A stretch of DNA of 5,715 nt, from contig JASHZU010000101.1 in assembly GCA_030042375.1 (NCBI GenBank), positions 1 to 5,715 on the forward strand, given 5' to 3'. The DNA comes from Verrucomicrobiia bacterium. Lineage in GTDB: Bacteria; Verrucomicrobiota; Verrucomicrobiae; Limisphaerales; UBA11358. Position numbers and translations under genes: made by a program. Shown here piece by piece: positions 1 to 5,709 of this stretch. Below the pieces are notes generated by a model. The model had not been told where the DNA came from, ran no database searches, and was given only the letters and a program-made list of their open reading frames with translations. The stretch's first letter is position 1. Each line of letters opens with the position of its first letter.

Positions 1-101
1 ATGCCGTCGCCTTTGGCGCCGTAATCGCGCACGTCAAAAATCTTCTGCGCGCCGGCGTTCCATGCCAACAAAACCGCCGCCAGGGCAAAAACAGTTTTCA
101 T
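1..101 (-). CDS. Secreted beta-helix pectinase, probably GH28 polygalacturonase (N-terminal fragment)
   Basis: Only the first 33 codons are in the window; the gene continues past the left edge. The translation has a Sec signal peptide (residues 1-18, charged MK start, hydrophobic core, AGA|QK cleavage site), then the motif FDVRDYGAKGDG at 22-33. That motif is the typical mature N-terminus of GH28 polygalacturonases and of the related pectate-lyase-3 type right-handed beta-helix proteins. The ATG at 99-101 is well supported: an in-frame TAG lies 18 nt upstream and the signal peptide begins directly at this Met. No Shine-Dalgarno sequence is visible. The gene is divergent from the oligogalacturonate lyase gene, with a palindrome between them, so co-regulation in pectin breakdown is likely. 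The GH28 catalytic residues lie outside the window, so a pectate lyase or another beta-helix glycosidase cannot be excluded; the export and the fold are more certain than the reaction. Confidence 0.75.
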   Translation of the reverse strand, partial: MKTVFALAAVLLAWNAGAQKIFDVRDYGAKGDG

Positions 102-137
102 GGTATGAAAGAAAGTCTATGTTCGCCGCCGCCCCGT

Positions 138-161
138 CAAAATGATTTGAAAATCATTTTG
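138..161. promoter_or_regulatory. Palindromic candidate operator in divergent promoter region
   Basis: This is a perfect inverted repeat with 11-bp arms (CAAAATGATTT and AAATCATTTTG) separated by only 2 nt (GA). Its centre lies about 48 nt from the start codon of the minus-strand GH28-like gene and about 45 nt from that of the plus-strand lyase gene, nearly in the middle. The tight spacer and AT-rich symmetry suit a dimeric DNA-binding regulator better than an RNA hairpin. Weak promoter elements overlap it: TTGAAA at 147-152 with TAGATT at 169-174 for the plus strand (16-nt spacer), and TTGACG at 135-140 read on the minus strand. A repressor bound here could control both pectin genes. The regulator is not encoded in the window and I cannot name it. 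Confidence 0.6.
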
Positions 162-179
162 CGCAAATTAGATTGAAAA

Positions 180-184
180 AAAGG
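180..184 (+). promoter_or_regulatory. Ribosome binding site for the oligogalacturonate lyase gene
   Basis: AAAGG lies 9 nt upstream of the ATG at 194 and is the only purine-rich Shine-Dalgarno-like element here. It decides the start: the in-frame TTG at 173 lies upstream of this site and would add seven residues (MKKRHYF) ahead of the signal peptide. Starts at 194 or 197 (tandem ATG) fit the site and give a normal signal peptide. Confidence 0.5.
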
Positions 185-193
185 CACTATTTC

Positions 194-1408
194 ATGATGA
201 AGTTCACTTACCGAATTATTGTCATTGTTGGTTTGCTCTGCTGGCGCGCGTCCGCCGGTGATGCCCCACCGACCGAATGGATTGACCCGGATACCGGCCA
301 TCGGGTTATTCGGCTGTCTTCCGAACCGGGCAGCGAGAGTCTTTACTTCAATCAAAATGCCTGGACCGCCGCTGGCGATAAGCTCGTTATGACCACGCCT
401 GAAGGCATTGCCACGCTCGACCTCAAGACGCGCAAAACTGATTTGATCGTGCCCGGCGCCGAAAATATCAGCGGCATCGTCGTCGGCCCCAAATCGCGGG
501 AGGTTTATTATGTGCGTCAGGTGGGCAGCAATCTTGTCGCTTTTGCGACGCATCTCGATACGCACAACACGCGTGAAATTGGGAAAATTCCTGGCGGCGG
601 TGGCTCGCTCATGACCGTCAATGCGGACGATACGCTCCTGGCCGGCAGTTTCATCGAAAATGAAGGCGACTTTCACCCAAAGCGCGGCGAGAGCAAAGGC
701 GCGTGGATGCTCCGCCGTCTCGAGGCCCATCAGCCCATGTCTCTCTTCACACTCAACATTAAGACCGGCGAGGTCCAAACCTTCAACCATTCCACCGATT
801 GGCTGAACCATGTGCAGTTTTCGCCCACCGATCCGGCACTCCTATTGTTCTGCCATGAAGGGCCGTGGGAAATGGTGGATCGCATCTGGACGATTCGCAC
901 CGATGGCACCGGCCTGACACTCATCCATAAGCGCACGATGGAAGACGAAATTGCCGGGCATGAATTTTTCAGCGCGGACGGCAAATGGATTTGGTATGAC
1001 CTCCAAACGCCGCGCGGCGAGGACTTCTGGCTGGCGGGGTATGAGATCGCCACCGGCAAGCGTGTCTGGTATCACTTGACACGCGACGAGTGGTCTATTC
1101 ATTACAACGTTTCCCGGGACGGAACGCTGTTCGCCGGCGACGGCGGCGATGAGAGCCAGGTGGCCCATGCGAAAAACGGGGAATGGATTTACCTCTTTCA
1201 CCCCGATCCGCCGCTGTCTAAAACGAAATCGAATGGCCTCATCCAGGCGGGCGTCTTCCGCGCCGAACCTCTCGTCAATATGTCCAAACACCAATATCAT
1301 CTTGAGCCCAATGTTAATTTCTCGCCGAATGGCAAATGGATTGTCTTTTGCTCAAACATGTTTGGGCCCACGTATGTGTTCGCCGTTGAAATCGCCAGGG
1401 CACAATAA
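194..1408 (+). CDS. Exported oligogalacturonate lyase-like protein (PL22-type beta-propeller)
   Basis: Oligogalacturonate lyases cleave short, usually unsaturated galacturonides into 4-deoxy-5-keto-uronate, feeding the KDG pathway. The product is 404 aa from the ATG at 194, close to the usual family length of about 390. Residues 1-21 form a signal peptide (core IIVIVGLLC, cleavage near ASA|GD), so it should act in the periplasm or outside. The rest is a WD40/TolB-like propeller with repeated blade motifs (FSPTDP 209-214, FSADGKW 259-265, VSRDG 306-310, FSPNGKW 376-382). Family signatures are LNHVQFSPTDP (204-214), CHEGPW and DRIW (220-232), GHEFF (255-259), HYNVSRDG (303-310) and KHQYHLEPN (365-373). 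From remembered Yersinia enzyme data, Arg230 and His256 match the catalytic Arg/His, and His303, His366, His369 and Glu371 sit where the metal ligands lie. The classical set is three His and one Gln, so the site looks altered. It heads a probable two-gene unit with the downstream methylesterase gene. The family assignment is firm; the exact substrate is less so. Confidence 0.82.
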   Translation: MMKFTYRIIVIVGLLCWRASAGDAPPTEWIDPDTGHRVIRLSSEPGSESLYFNQNAWTAAGDKLVMTTPEGIATLDLKTRKTDLIVPGAENISGIVVGPKSREVYYVRQVGSNLVAFATHLDTHNTREIGKIPGGGGSLMTVNADDTLLAGSFIENEGDFHPKRGESKGAWMLRRLEAHQPMSLFTLNIKTGEVQTFNHSTDWLNHVQFSPTDPALLLFCHEGPWEMVDRIWTIRTDGTGLTLIHKRTMEDEIAGHEFFSADGKWIWYDLQTPRGEDFWLAGYEIATGKRVWYHLTRDEWSIHYNVSRDGTLFAGDGGDESQVAHAKNGEWIYLFHPDPPLSKTKSNGLIQAGVFRAEPLVNMSKHQYHLEPNVNFSPNGKWIVFCSNMFGPTYVFAVEIARAQ

Positions 1409-1424
1409 TCCCGCTTCTTTGCCA

Positions 1425-1473
1425 TTTGCGAATATTGCAGTCCGGCCGGCTTGCGCCACAATAGTATCGCAAA
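1425..1473 (+). repeat. Inverted repeat in the 67-nt spacer before the methylesterase gene
   Basis: TTTGCGA (1425-1431) is perfectly complementary to TCGCAAA (1467-1473). An inner pair, TATTG (1433-1437) and CAATA (1459-1463), could extend the stem across a small asymmetric internal loop. The top of the loop contains the self-complementary CCGGCCGG (1442-1449). The 3' arm ends 2 nt before the ATG at 1476, and no Shine-Dalgarno sequence is present, so the folded mRNA would hide the initiation region. It may be a translational control element, a processing site or chance. There is no T-tract, so it does not look like an intrinsic terminator. Confidence 0.4.
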
Positions 1474-1475
1474 GC

Positions 1476-3215
1476 ATGAAACTCTTTTGGGCGATTGTGA
1501 CCGGCTTTTTGGCCGTCGCGCCGTTACGAGCGCAAACGAACCTCACAGTGGCCGCCGATGGCAGCGGCCAATTCAAAAGCGTTGAGGACGCGATTATGTC
1601 CGTGCCTTCCGGCAGCGCCGCCAATCCAGTCATCATTCACATCAAACCCGGCGTGTATCGCGAGCTGGTTTATGTGCAGCGCGAGAAAGCTTACTTCCAT
1701 CTTATCGGCGAAGACCCAGCCAACACGATTATCGTCTTCAACCTCTATGCCTCCATGACCAATGTGGATGGCAAACCCCTCGGCACGTTCCGGACGCCGA
1801 CGGTGACGATTGACGCTGATAATTTCGCTGCGGAAAATATCACCTTCCAAAACGACGCCGGGCCGGTCGGGCAAGCGCTGGCCATCCGCGTGGATGGCGA
1901 CCGCGCTGCGTTCCGCCATTGCCGTTTTCTCGGCTGGCAGGACACCATCCTGCTTAATCGCGGACGCCAGTATTTCGAGGATTGCTCTATCGCCGGCCAT
2001 GTGGATTTTATTTTCGGCGCGGCCACGGCGTGGTTCGAGAATTGCCACATCCACTGCCTGCGCGATGGTTATATAACCGCCGCCTCGACTCCGCAGGACG
2101 TGCCCTATGGCTACGTTTTCTCGCACTGCCAAATTGACGGCGAGCCGGGTGCGAAAACCTTTCTCGGCCGGCCATGGCGGATTTACGCCAGTGTTACCTG
2201 GTTGAACTGCGACATGTCAGATGTGGTCCGGCCGGAAGGATGGTTTGATTGGAAAAAGCCCCAGGCACATCTCACAGCGCGTTACGCCGAGTTTGAGAGC
2301 ACCGGCCCCGGCGCGAATCCGACGAACCGTGTTGACTGGAGCAAACAATTGACCGGCGCTGAAGCGAAAAAAATCACCGTGGATAAAGTCCTCGGCGGCA
2401 CCGATGAATGGGCGCCGACCGCGTCCTTTTACGCTACCTGCCGGGACATCCAATATGGCGAGGCGGATGGACAGAAACTGGATGTCCACATTCCCGCTGG
2501 CGATGGGAAATTCCCTGTCTTGATCCTCGTCCACGGCGGCGGCTGGTCCTTCGGCGACAAGGAAACGGAACTCATGCCGGTTCTTGCACCTTATATGACG
2601 AACTTCACATGGTTCAGCATCAACTATCGCCTTGCGCCGACAAATCGCTGGCCGGCGTGCTTTGATGATATGCAAGCCGCCATCCGCTGGGTAAAAGCGC
2701 ACGCGACAGAATACAAGGGCGACCCCGACCGCATCGCACTGATCGGCTATTCAGCAGGCGGCCACCTGGTTTGTTTCGCGGCAACTCAGGCCGGCGACGA
2801 CACGCGCGTGCAGGCGGTCGTGGGCCTCGCCCCGCCGACCGACATTGCCGATGAAGCGTTAGGCCGCGGCAGCATGGACAAGTGGCAATCCATGGAAAAT
2901 CTGATTGGGCGCACCTCGCTCGACCAGGAGACGCTTAAAATCATGCGCGACATTTCGCCGTCCAAGCACGTGAGCGTGGGCATGCCGCCATTTCTATTAA
3001 TCCAGGGCACGGCGGACAAAACGGTTCCTTGTGCGGAAACATTGAACTTTCAATCCATTCTGCGGACGGGCAATGTTCCCTGCGATTTCATTGCTATTAA
3101 TAAGGGGCAACATTTGATTTCTGATTGGTCGAAATTCGATCCGGCCTGGCAGAAAAAATTAGTCGCGTGGTTAAATGAGAAGCTTGGGCCGCCTTTCCAT
3201 CCAGCCGCCCAGTGA
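1476..3215 (+). CDS. Bifunctional pectin methylesterase (CE8) - alpha/beta-hydrolase esterase fusion
   Basis: This 579-aa exported protein has two enzyme domains. Residues 1-19 are a signal peptide (PLRA|QT). Residues 22-313 are a CE8 pectin methylesterase, which removes methyl esters from homogalacturonan. Its motifs are all intact: GVYRE 59-63, QALAIR with Gln133, QDT with Gln155 and Asp156, DFIFG with nucleophile Asp177, and LGRPW with Arg232. After a linker of roughly ten residues, residues 325-573 form an alpha/beta-hydrolase of the HSL/BD-FAE-like type: oxyanion motif HGGGW 353-357, nucleophile elbow GYSAGG with Ser426, Asp514 in GTADKTVP, and His546 in KGQHL. A likely role is removal of acetyl or other esters from the same pectin, but feruloyl or xylan esters are possible. 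The ATG at 1476 is chosen because the signal peptide starts there; the frame stays open upstream to 1149 but overlaps the lyase gene. It ends in tandem stops TGA-TAA (3213-3218). It probably shares a transcript with the lyase gene 67 nt upstream. Confidence 0.88.
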   Translation: MKLFWAIVTGFLAVAPLRAQTNLTVAADGSGQFKSVEDAIMSVPSGSAANPVIIHIKPGVYRELVYVQREKAYFHLIGEDPANTIIVFNLYASMTNVDGKPLGTFRTPTVTIDADNFAAENITFQNDAGPVGQALAIRVDGDRAAFRHCRFLGWQDTILLNRGRQYFEDCSIAGHVDFIFGAATAWFENCHIHCLRDGYITAASTPQDVPYGYVFSHCQIDGEPGAKTFLGRPWRIYASVTWLNCDMSDVVRPEGWFDWKKPQAHLTARYAEFESTGPGANPTNRVDWSKQLTGAEAKKITVDKVLGGTDEWAPTASFYATCRDIQYGEADGQKLDVHIPAGDGKFPVLILVHGGGWSFGDKETELMPVLAPYMTNFTWFSINYRLAPTNRWPACFDDMQAAIRWVKAHATEYKGDPDRIALIGYSAGGHLVCFAATQAGDDTRVQAVVGLAPPTDIADEALGRGSMDKWQSMENLIGRTSLDQETLKIMRDISPSKHVSVGMPPFLLIQGTADKTVPCAETLNFQSILRTGNVPCDFIAINKGQHLISDWSKFDPAWQKKLVAWLNEKLGPPFHPAAQ

Positions 3216-3286
3216 TAATTCGCCCGATGTTTGATGGGCCGGCCGCTAAAGCCCTGTCCCAAAAGCACAACCGCCGCTCACATTTG

Positions 3287-3313
3287 TAGCGATATTTCTT
3301 GACATAATCGCTA
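3287..3313. repeat. Inverted repeat enclosing a -35-like element
   Basis: TAGCGAT (3287-3293) and ATCGCTA (3307-3313) are perfect 7-bp inverted arms with a 13-nt spacer. The spacer contains TTGACA (3299-3304). The geometry (arm centres 20 bp apart, about two helical turns) fits an operator that would cover the -35 region of the PEP-CTERM gene promoter. The A-run after the second arm, rather than a T-run, argues against a plus-strand terminator. Confidence 0.4.
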
Positions 3314-3328
3314 AAAAACGCATCAAAT
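3299..3328 (+). promoter_or_regulatory. Candidate sigma70-type promoter for the PEP-CTERM gene
   Basis: A consensus TTGACA at 3299-3304 is followed after 18 nt by TCAAAT (3323-3328), which matches 4 of 6 positions of TATAAT. Transcription would begin near 3335 and give a leader of about 125 nt. The -35 is strong but the -10 is poor, and the leader would include the CAACCC repeats, so this is tentative. Confidence 0.3.
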
Positions 3329-3363
3329 TAACCTGGATTAAGTGGGATACCGCGCCGGTAGAC

Positions 3364-3410
3364 CAACCCTGCCGAATCGGTTTCAACCCTCGCCTATCGT
3401 ATTGGGGTTG
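3364..3410. repeat. Three CAACCC elements at exact 20-bp spacing
   Basis: CAACCCT occurs at 3364-3370 and again at 3384-3390, and its inverted form GGGGTTG at 3404-3410. The elements are centred at 3367, 3387 and 3407, which is 20 bp apart each time. The second and third copies also form a 6-bp stem (3384-3389 with 3405-3410) with a 15-nt loop. The array ends 49 nt before the PEP-CTERM start codon. It could be a set of activator or repressor half-sites, or a leader hairpin. Confidence 0.35.
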
Positions 3411-3459
3411 TGCCGCTTTCCGCGCCAGTTAAACGAAACCAACCATTAGATCATTCATT

Positions 3460-4398
3460 ATGAAAATAAAAATACAAACCTTGCATCGTTCACTTGGCCT
3501 CGCTATGGGCGCAGGCGCGCTGTTGCTCCTGGCTTCCGGGGCGATGGCACAAAATATGTTTGTGGGAAGTTACGGCGACAATAGTGTTGTCGAAATTCCT
3601 ACCAGCGGGCCGCAAAGCACCTTCGCCACGGGGCTGGGATATCCCGGTGCACTTGCGTTTAATAACGCGGGAACGACATTGTATGTCGAGAACCAGTTCG
3701 TCGGAGACATCCTTGCCTACCCCGTCGGCGGGGGATCGCCCACGACGTTTGCCCAGAGCCTGAATAATCCCATGTCGCTCGCGTTTAACAGCGCAGGCGA
3801 TTTGTTTGTGGGCACACAGGATAACACCATCCTGGAATATGCCCCGGGCGGGGGAACTCCCACCGTCTTTGCCAATGCGTCCTCGGGGGTAAATGGCCCC
3901 GACGCGTTGGCCTTTAATGCCGCAGGCGACTTATTCGTGGGAAATGCAGTCGGGGATGCTGGCGGAGCCGGCTATATTCTGGAATATGGCCCCGGCGGAG
4001 GAGCTCCCACCCTGTTTGCCGGCAACTTAACGGACCCCTGCGGTTTGGCTTTCAACGCTACGGGTAATTTGTTTGTCACCGAGGGAGCTCTCACAGATAC
4101 CATCGTGGAATACGGCCCCAACGGTGGAACGCCAACCACCTTTGCGACGGGATTGGATAATTGCGCAGCACTCGCGTTCAACGACGCAGGCGACCTCTTC
4201 GTCACGGACGCCGGTGATGGTGATAGCGGCAATATTACTGAATTAAGTCCCACCGGTCATACTCTTGACGTGATCACGACTGTATCTCAACCGATATCCG
4301 TCGCTTTCCAAGGGGAAGTGTTGCCGGTGCCGGAACCGTCTACGCTAGGTTTGCTTGGCGTCGGAATGGCAGTCCTACTGGCGCGCCGGCGCAAGTAG
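3460..4398 (+). CDS. PEP-CTERM-anchored NHL/SMP-30-like beta-propeller protein
   Basis: The 312-aa product is exported and processed at both ends. Residues 1-30 form a signal peptide (GAMA|QN). Residues 31-285 consist of about six repeats of roughly 42 residues, each combining an I-[LV]-E-Y-x-PGGG-x-PT-x-FA strand pair with an (A/G/S)LAFN-x-AGDLFV strand pair, as in NHL or SMP-30/gluconolactonase-like propellers. The C-terminus is a textbook PEP-CTERM signal: VPEPST at 290-295, a hydrophobic segment at 296-308, then RRRK. An exosortase (EpsH/XrtA type) is expected to recognise it and cut near PEP during surface or matrix export. No catalytic or metal-binding set can be recognised, so a structural or binding role is as likely as an enzymatic one. 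The only two cysteines (194 and 235) occupy equivalent positions in adjacent repeats. There is no clear ribosome binding site; the ATG at 3460 is fixed by the signal peptide. Confidence 0.85.
   Translation: MKIKIQTLHRSLGLAMGAGALLLLASGAMAQNMFVGSYGDNSVVEIPTSGPQSTFATGLGYPGALAFNNAGTTLYVENQFVGDILAYPVGGGSPTTFAQSLNNPMSLAFNSAGDLFVGTQDNTILEYAPGGGTPTVFANASSGVNGPDALAFNAAGDLFVGNAVGDAGGAGYILEYGPGGGAPTLFAGNLTDPCGLAFNATGNLFVTEGALTDTIVEYGPNGGTPTTFATGLDNCAALAFNDAGDLFVTDAGDGDSGNITELSPTGHTLDVITTVSQPISVAFQGEVLPVPEPSTLGLLGVGMAVLLARRRK
3649..4314 (+). repeat. Intragenic tandem repeats encoding propeller blades
   Basis: The LAFN-x-AGDLFV segment recurs at protein positions 64, 106, 149, 195 and 237, with a degenerate last copy (SVAFQG) at 280, so the unit is about 42-46 codons (126-138 nt). 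The copies also resemble each other at DNA level, for example around 3775, 3904 and 4168, which suggests growth by unequal duplication within the gene. The first copy and the last copy are the most divergent. Confidence 0.75.
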
Positions 4399-4413
4399 GA
4401 GCCTCGCAGCTCC
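4398..4413. terminator. Weak hairpin between convergent genes
   Basis: GGAGC (4398-4402) pairs with GCTCC (4409-4413) across a 6-nt loop, directly after the PEP-CTERM stop and 12 nt beyond the glgC stop on the other strand. It sits in the 27-nt gap between two convergent genes, where a bidirectional terminator would be expected. The stem is short and no T-run follows on either strand, so any termination function is doubtful. Confidence 0.25.
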
Positions 4414-4425
4414 CGATATGAGCAA

Positions 4426-5709
4426 TTAAATCACCGTCCCGTGCGGGATGACGGCGTTCTTGGGAATGATGACAATGCCGTCGCGGATGAAATAAAGTTC
4501 GTGGTCCACGTGGTCGGGCTTTCCGGCCGGCGAGATTTTCACGTTGTTTCCGATGCGGGCATTTTTATCGATGATGGCGTTTTCGATCTTGCAATTTTCG
4601 CCGATGCCGATGCGCGGCTTGCCTTCACTCTCGTGCTGCCGGATGGATTCATCCGATTCGTAATAATCGCAGCCCAGGATGATGACACGGTTCATTTCTG
4701 TGCCGGTGCCCACAAACGTGCGCAAGCCGACGATAGTATTTTTGATTTTGGCCGGATTGATAATGCAGCCGTCCGTGACGACAGCGTGCTCAATGCTCGC
4801 GCCGTTGATTTTTGAACCGGGCAAATAGCGCGGGCGTGAAAAAATCGGCGCGCTCATGTCGAAGAAATTGAAGCGCGGCAGCTCGGAAACCAAATCCAGA
4901 TTGGCCTCGAAGAACGAGCGAATCGTACCGATGTCCTCCCAATAGCCTTCAAAAACGGAGGAGCAGACGCGATGCGTATTGATGGCGCGCGGGATGATAT
5001 GCTTGCCAAAGTCCGACAGCGGGTTGTCCAGCAATTCCTGGATTAAACTGCGATTGAAAACGTAAATGCCCATGGAGGCGAGGAATTTCTCGCCGCCGTC
5101 GCTGATACCGAGTTTTTTGAGCCACTCCTGCGGCAATCGCAGCGAATCCAGCAATGCCGGGTCCTTGGGCTTTTCTTCGAAGCGCTTGATGCAGCGGTCC
5201 TCAGTGATGTGCATGATGCCAAATGACTTTGCTTCATCGCGCCCCACAGGAATGGTGGCCACGGTGATGTCCGCCCCGCTGTCGACGTGTTGCGCCACCA
5301 TCGCGCGAAAATCCATACGGTACAATTGGTCGCCGCTCAGGATCAAAAGGTAATCGAAATCGTGGTTCAGGAAGTGCGTCAGGTTTTTCCGGACGGCGTC
5401 GGCGGTGCCTTCATACCAGGAAGCGTTGGTGAGCGTCTGCTGCGCCGCGAGGATTTCCACGAACCCGCTGGTAAACTGGTCAAATTTATACGTGCGCGAA
5501 ATATGGCCGTGGAGGGACGCGGAATTGAATTGCGTCAAAACGTAGATGCGGCGGAAGCCGGAATTGATGCAATTGGAAATAGGAATGTCCACCAGCCGGT
5601 ATTTCCCGGCGAGCGGCACGGCGGGTTTGGCACGGTCCTTGGTCAGGGGAAACAGGCGCGTCCCCTGGCCTCCGCCCATAATCACGCAGAGTACGTTGCT
5701 GGTATTCAA
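4426..5709 (-). CDS. glgC: Glucose-1-phosphate adenylyltransferase (ADP-glucose pyrophosphorylase)
   Basis: GlgC makes ADP-glucose from ATP and glucose-1-phosphate, the committed step of bacterial glycogen synthesis, in the cytoplasm. The 427-aa product has the usual family length. Residues 6-280 form the nucleotidyltransferase domain: MGGGQGTRL 11-19, then KDRAKPAVPLAGKYR (24-38) for nucleotide and pyrophosphate binding, WYEGTADAVR 98-107, SGDQLYRMD with catalytic Asp127, and FEEKP with Lys180 for glucose-1-phosphate. Residues from about 290 form a left-handed beta-helix with hexapeptide-like repeats, as needed for oligomerisation and allosteric control. The IPISNCINS and VLTQFNSASL segments resemble cyanobacterial and plant enzymes more than enterobacterial ones. 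The first usable start is TTG at 5707-5709; the frame stays open to the window edge two codons further, so the true start may lie just outside. The gene converges on the PEP-CTERM gene and shows no link to pectin use. Confidence 0.95.
   Translation of the reverse strand: MNTSNVLCVIMGGGQGTRLFPLTKDRAKPAVPLAGKYRLVDIPISNCINSGFRRIYVLTQFNSASLHGHISRTYKFDQFTSGFVEILAAQQTLTNASWYEGTADAVRKNLTHFLNHDFDYLLILSGDQLYRMDFRAMVAQHVDSGADITVATIPVGRDEAKSFGIMHITEDRCIKRFEEKPKDPALLDSLRLPQEWLKKLGISDGGEKFLASMGIYVFNRSLIQELLDNPLSDFGKHIIPRAINTHRVCSSVFEGYWEDIGTIRSFFEANLDLVSELPRFNFFDMSAPIFSRPRYLPGSKINGASIEHAVVTDGCIINPAKIKNTIVGLRTFVGTGTEMNRVIILGCDYYESDESIRQHESEGKPRIGIGENCKIENAIIDKNARIGNNVKISPAGKPDHVDHELYFIRDGIVIIPKNAVIPHGTVI

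Larger units (their letters stand above)
3216..3459. other. 244-nt intergenic region without a gene
   Basis: No convincing coding sequence is seen on either strand. GC-rich self-complementary stretches right after the esterase stop (GCCC at 3222-3225 with GGGC at 3236-3239; GGCCGGCC at 3237-3244) could form short hairpins, but none is followed by a T-run, so no standard intrinsic terminator can be called. The rest holds an inverted repeat around a TTGACA element and a set of phased CAACCC repeats, listed separately, and probably serves as the promoter region of the PEP-CTERM gene. Confidence 0.6.

Noticed and set aside
173..193. TTG start at 173 for the lyase gene
   Set aside because: It would place the AAAGG element inside the gene and add MKKRHYF ahead of a signal peptide that is already complete from the tandem ATG at 194/197.
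230..241. Lipoprotein signal (lipobox) in the lyase (GLLC)
   Set aside because: The residue before Cys is Leu and the -3 residue is Gly, which does not match the lipobox; a normal ASA|GD cleavage site follows.
137..811. 224-codon open frame on the minus strand
   Set aside because: Antisense to the PL22-type gene and covering the divergent promoter region; no signal, motif or ribosome binding site.
1149..1475. Upstream in-frame extension of the methylesterase reading frame (109 extra residues)
   Set aside because: It overlaps the end of the lyase gene in another frame, has no family resemblance, and the signal peptide begins exactly at the ATG at 1476.
1524..2132. 202-codon open frame on the minus strand
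   Set aside because: It lies fully antisense to the CE8 domain, whose catalytic motifs prove the plus-strand frame; the translation has no recognisable domain.
3222..3254. Rho-independent terminator after the esterase gene
   Set aside because: Only 4-bp GC stems with competing pairings and no T-run; not enough to call.
3364..3410. CRISPR-like repeat array
   Set aside because: Units are only 7 bp, one is inverted, and there are just three; this is not a CRISPR arrangement.
3331..3420. Sigma-54 promoter for the PEP-CTERM gene
   Set aside because: Some PEP-CTERM genes use sigma-54, but no GG-N10-GC spacing was found in this stretch; the GG pairs at 3335, 3344 and 3404 do not have GC at the required distance.
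4441..4815. 124-codon plus-strand open frame inside glgC
   Set aside because: A mirror of the beta-helix repeats of GlgC; rich in D, A, V and F with no family features.
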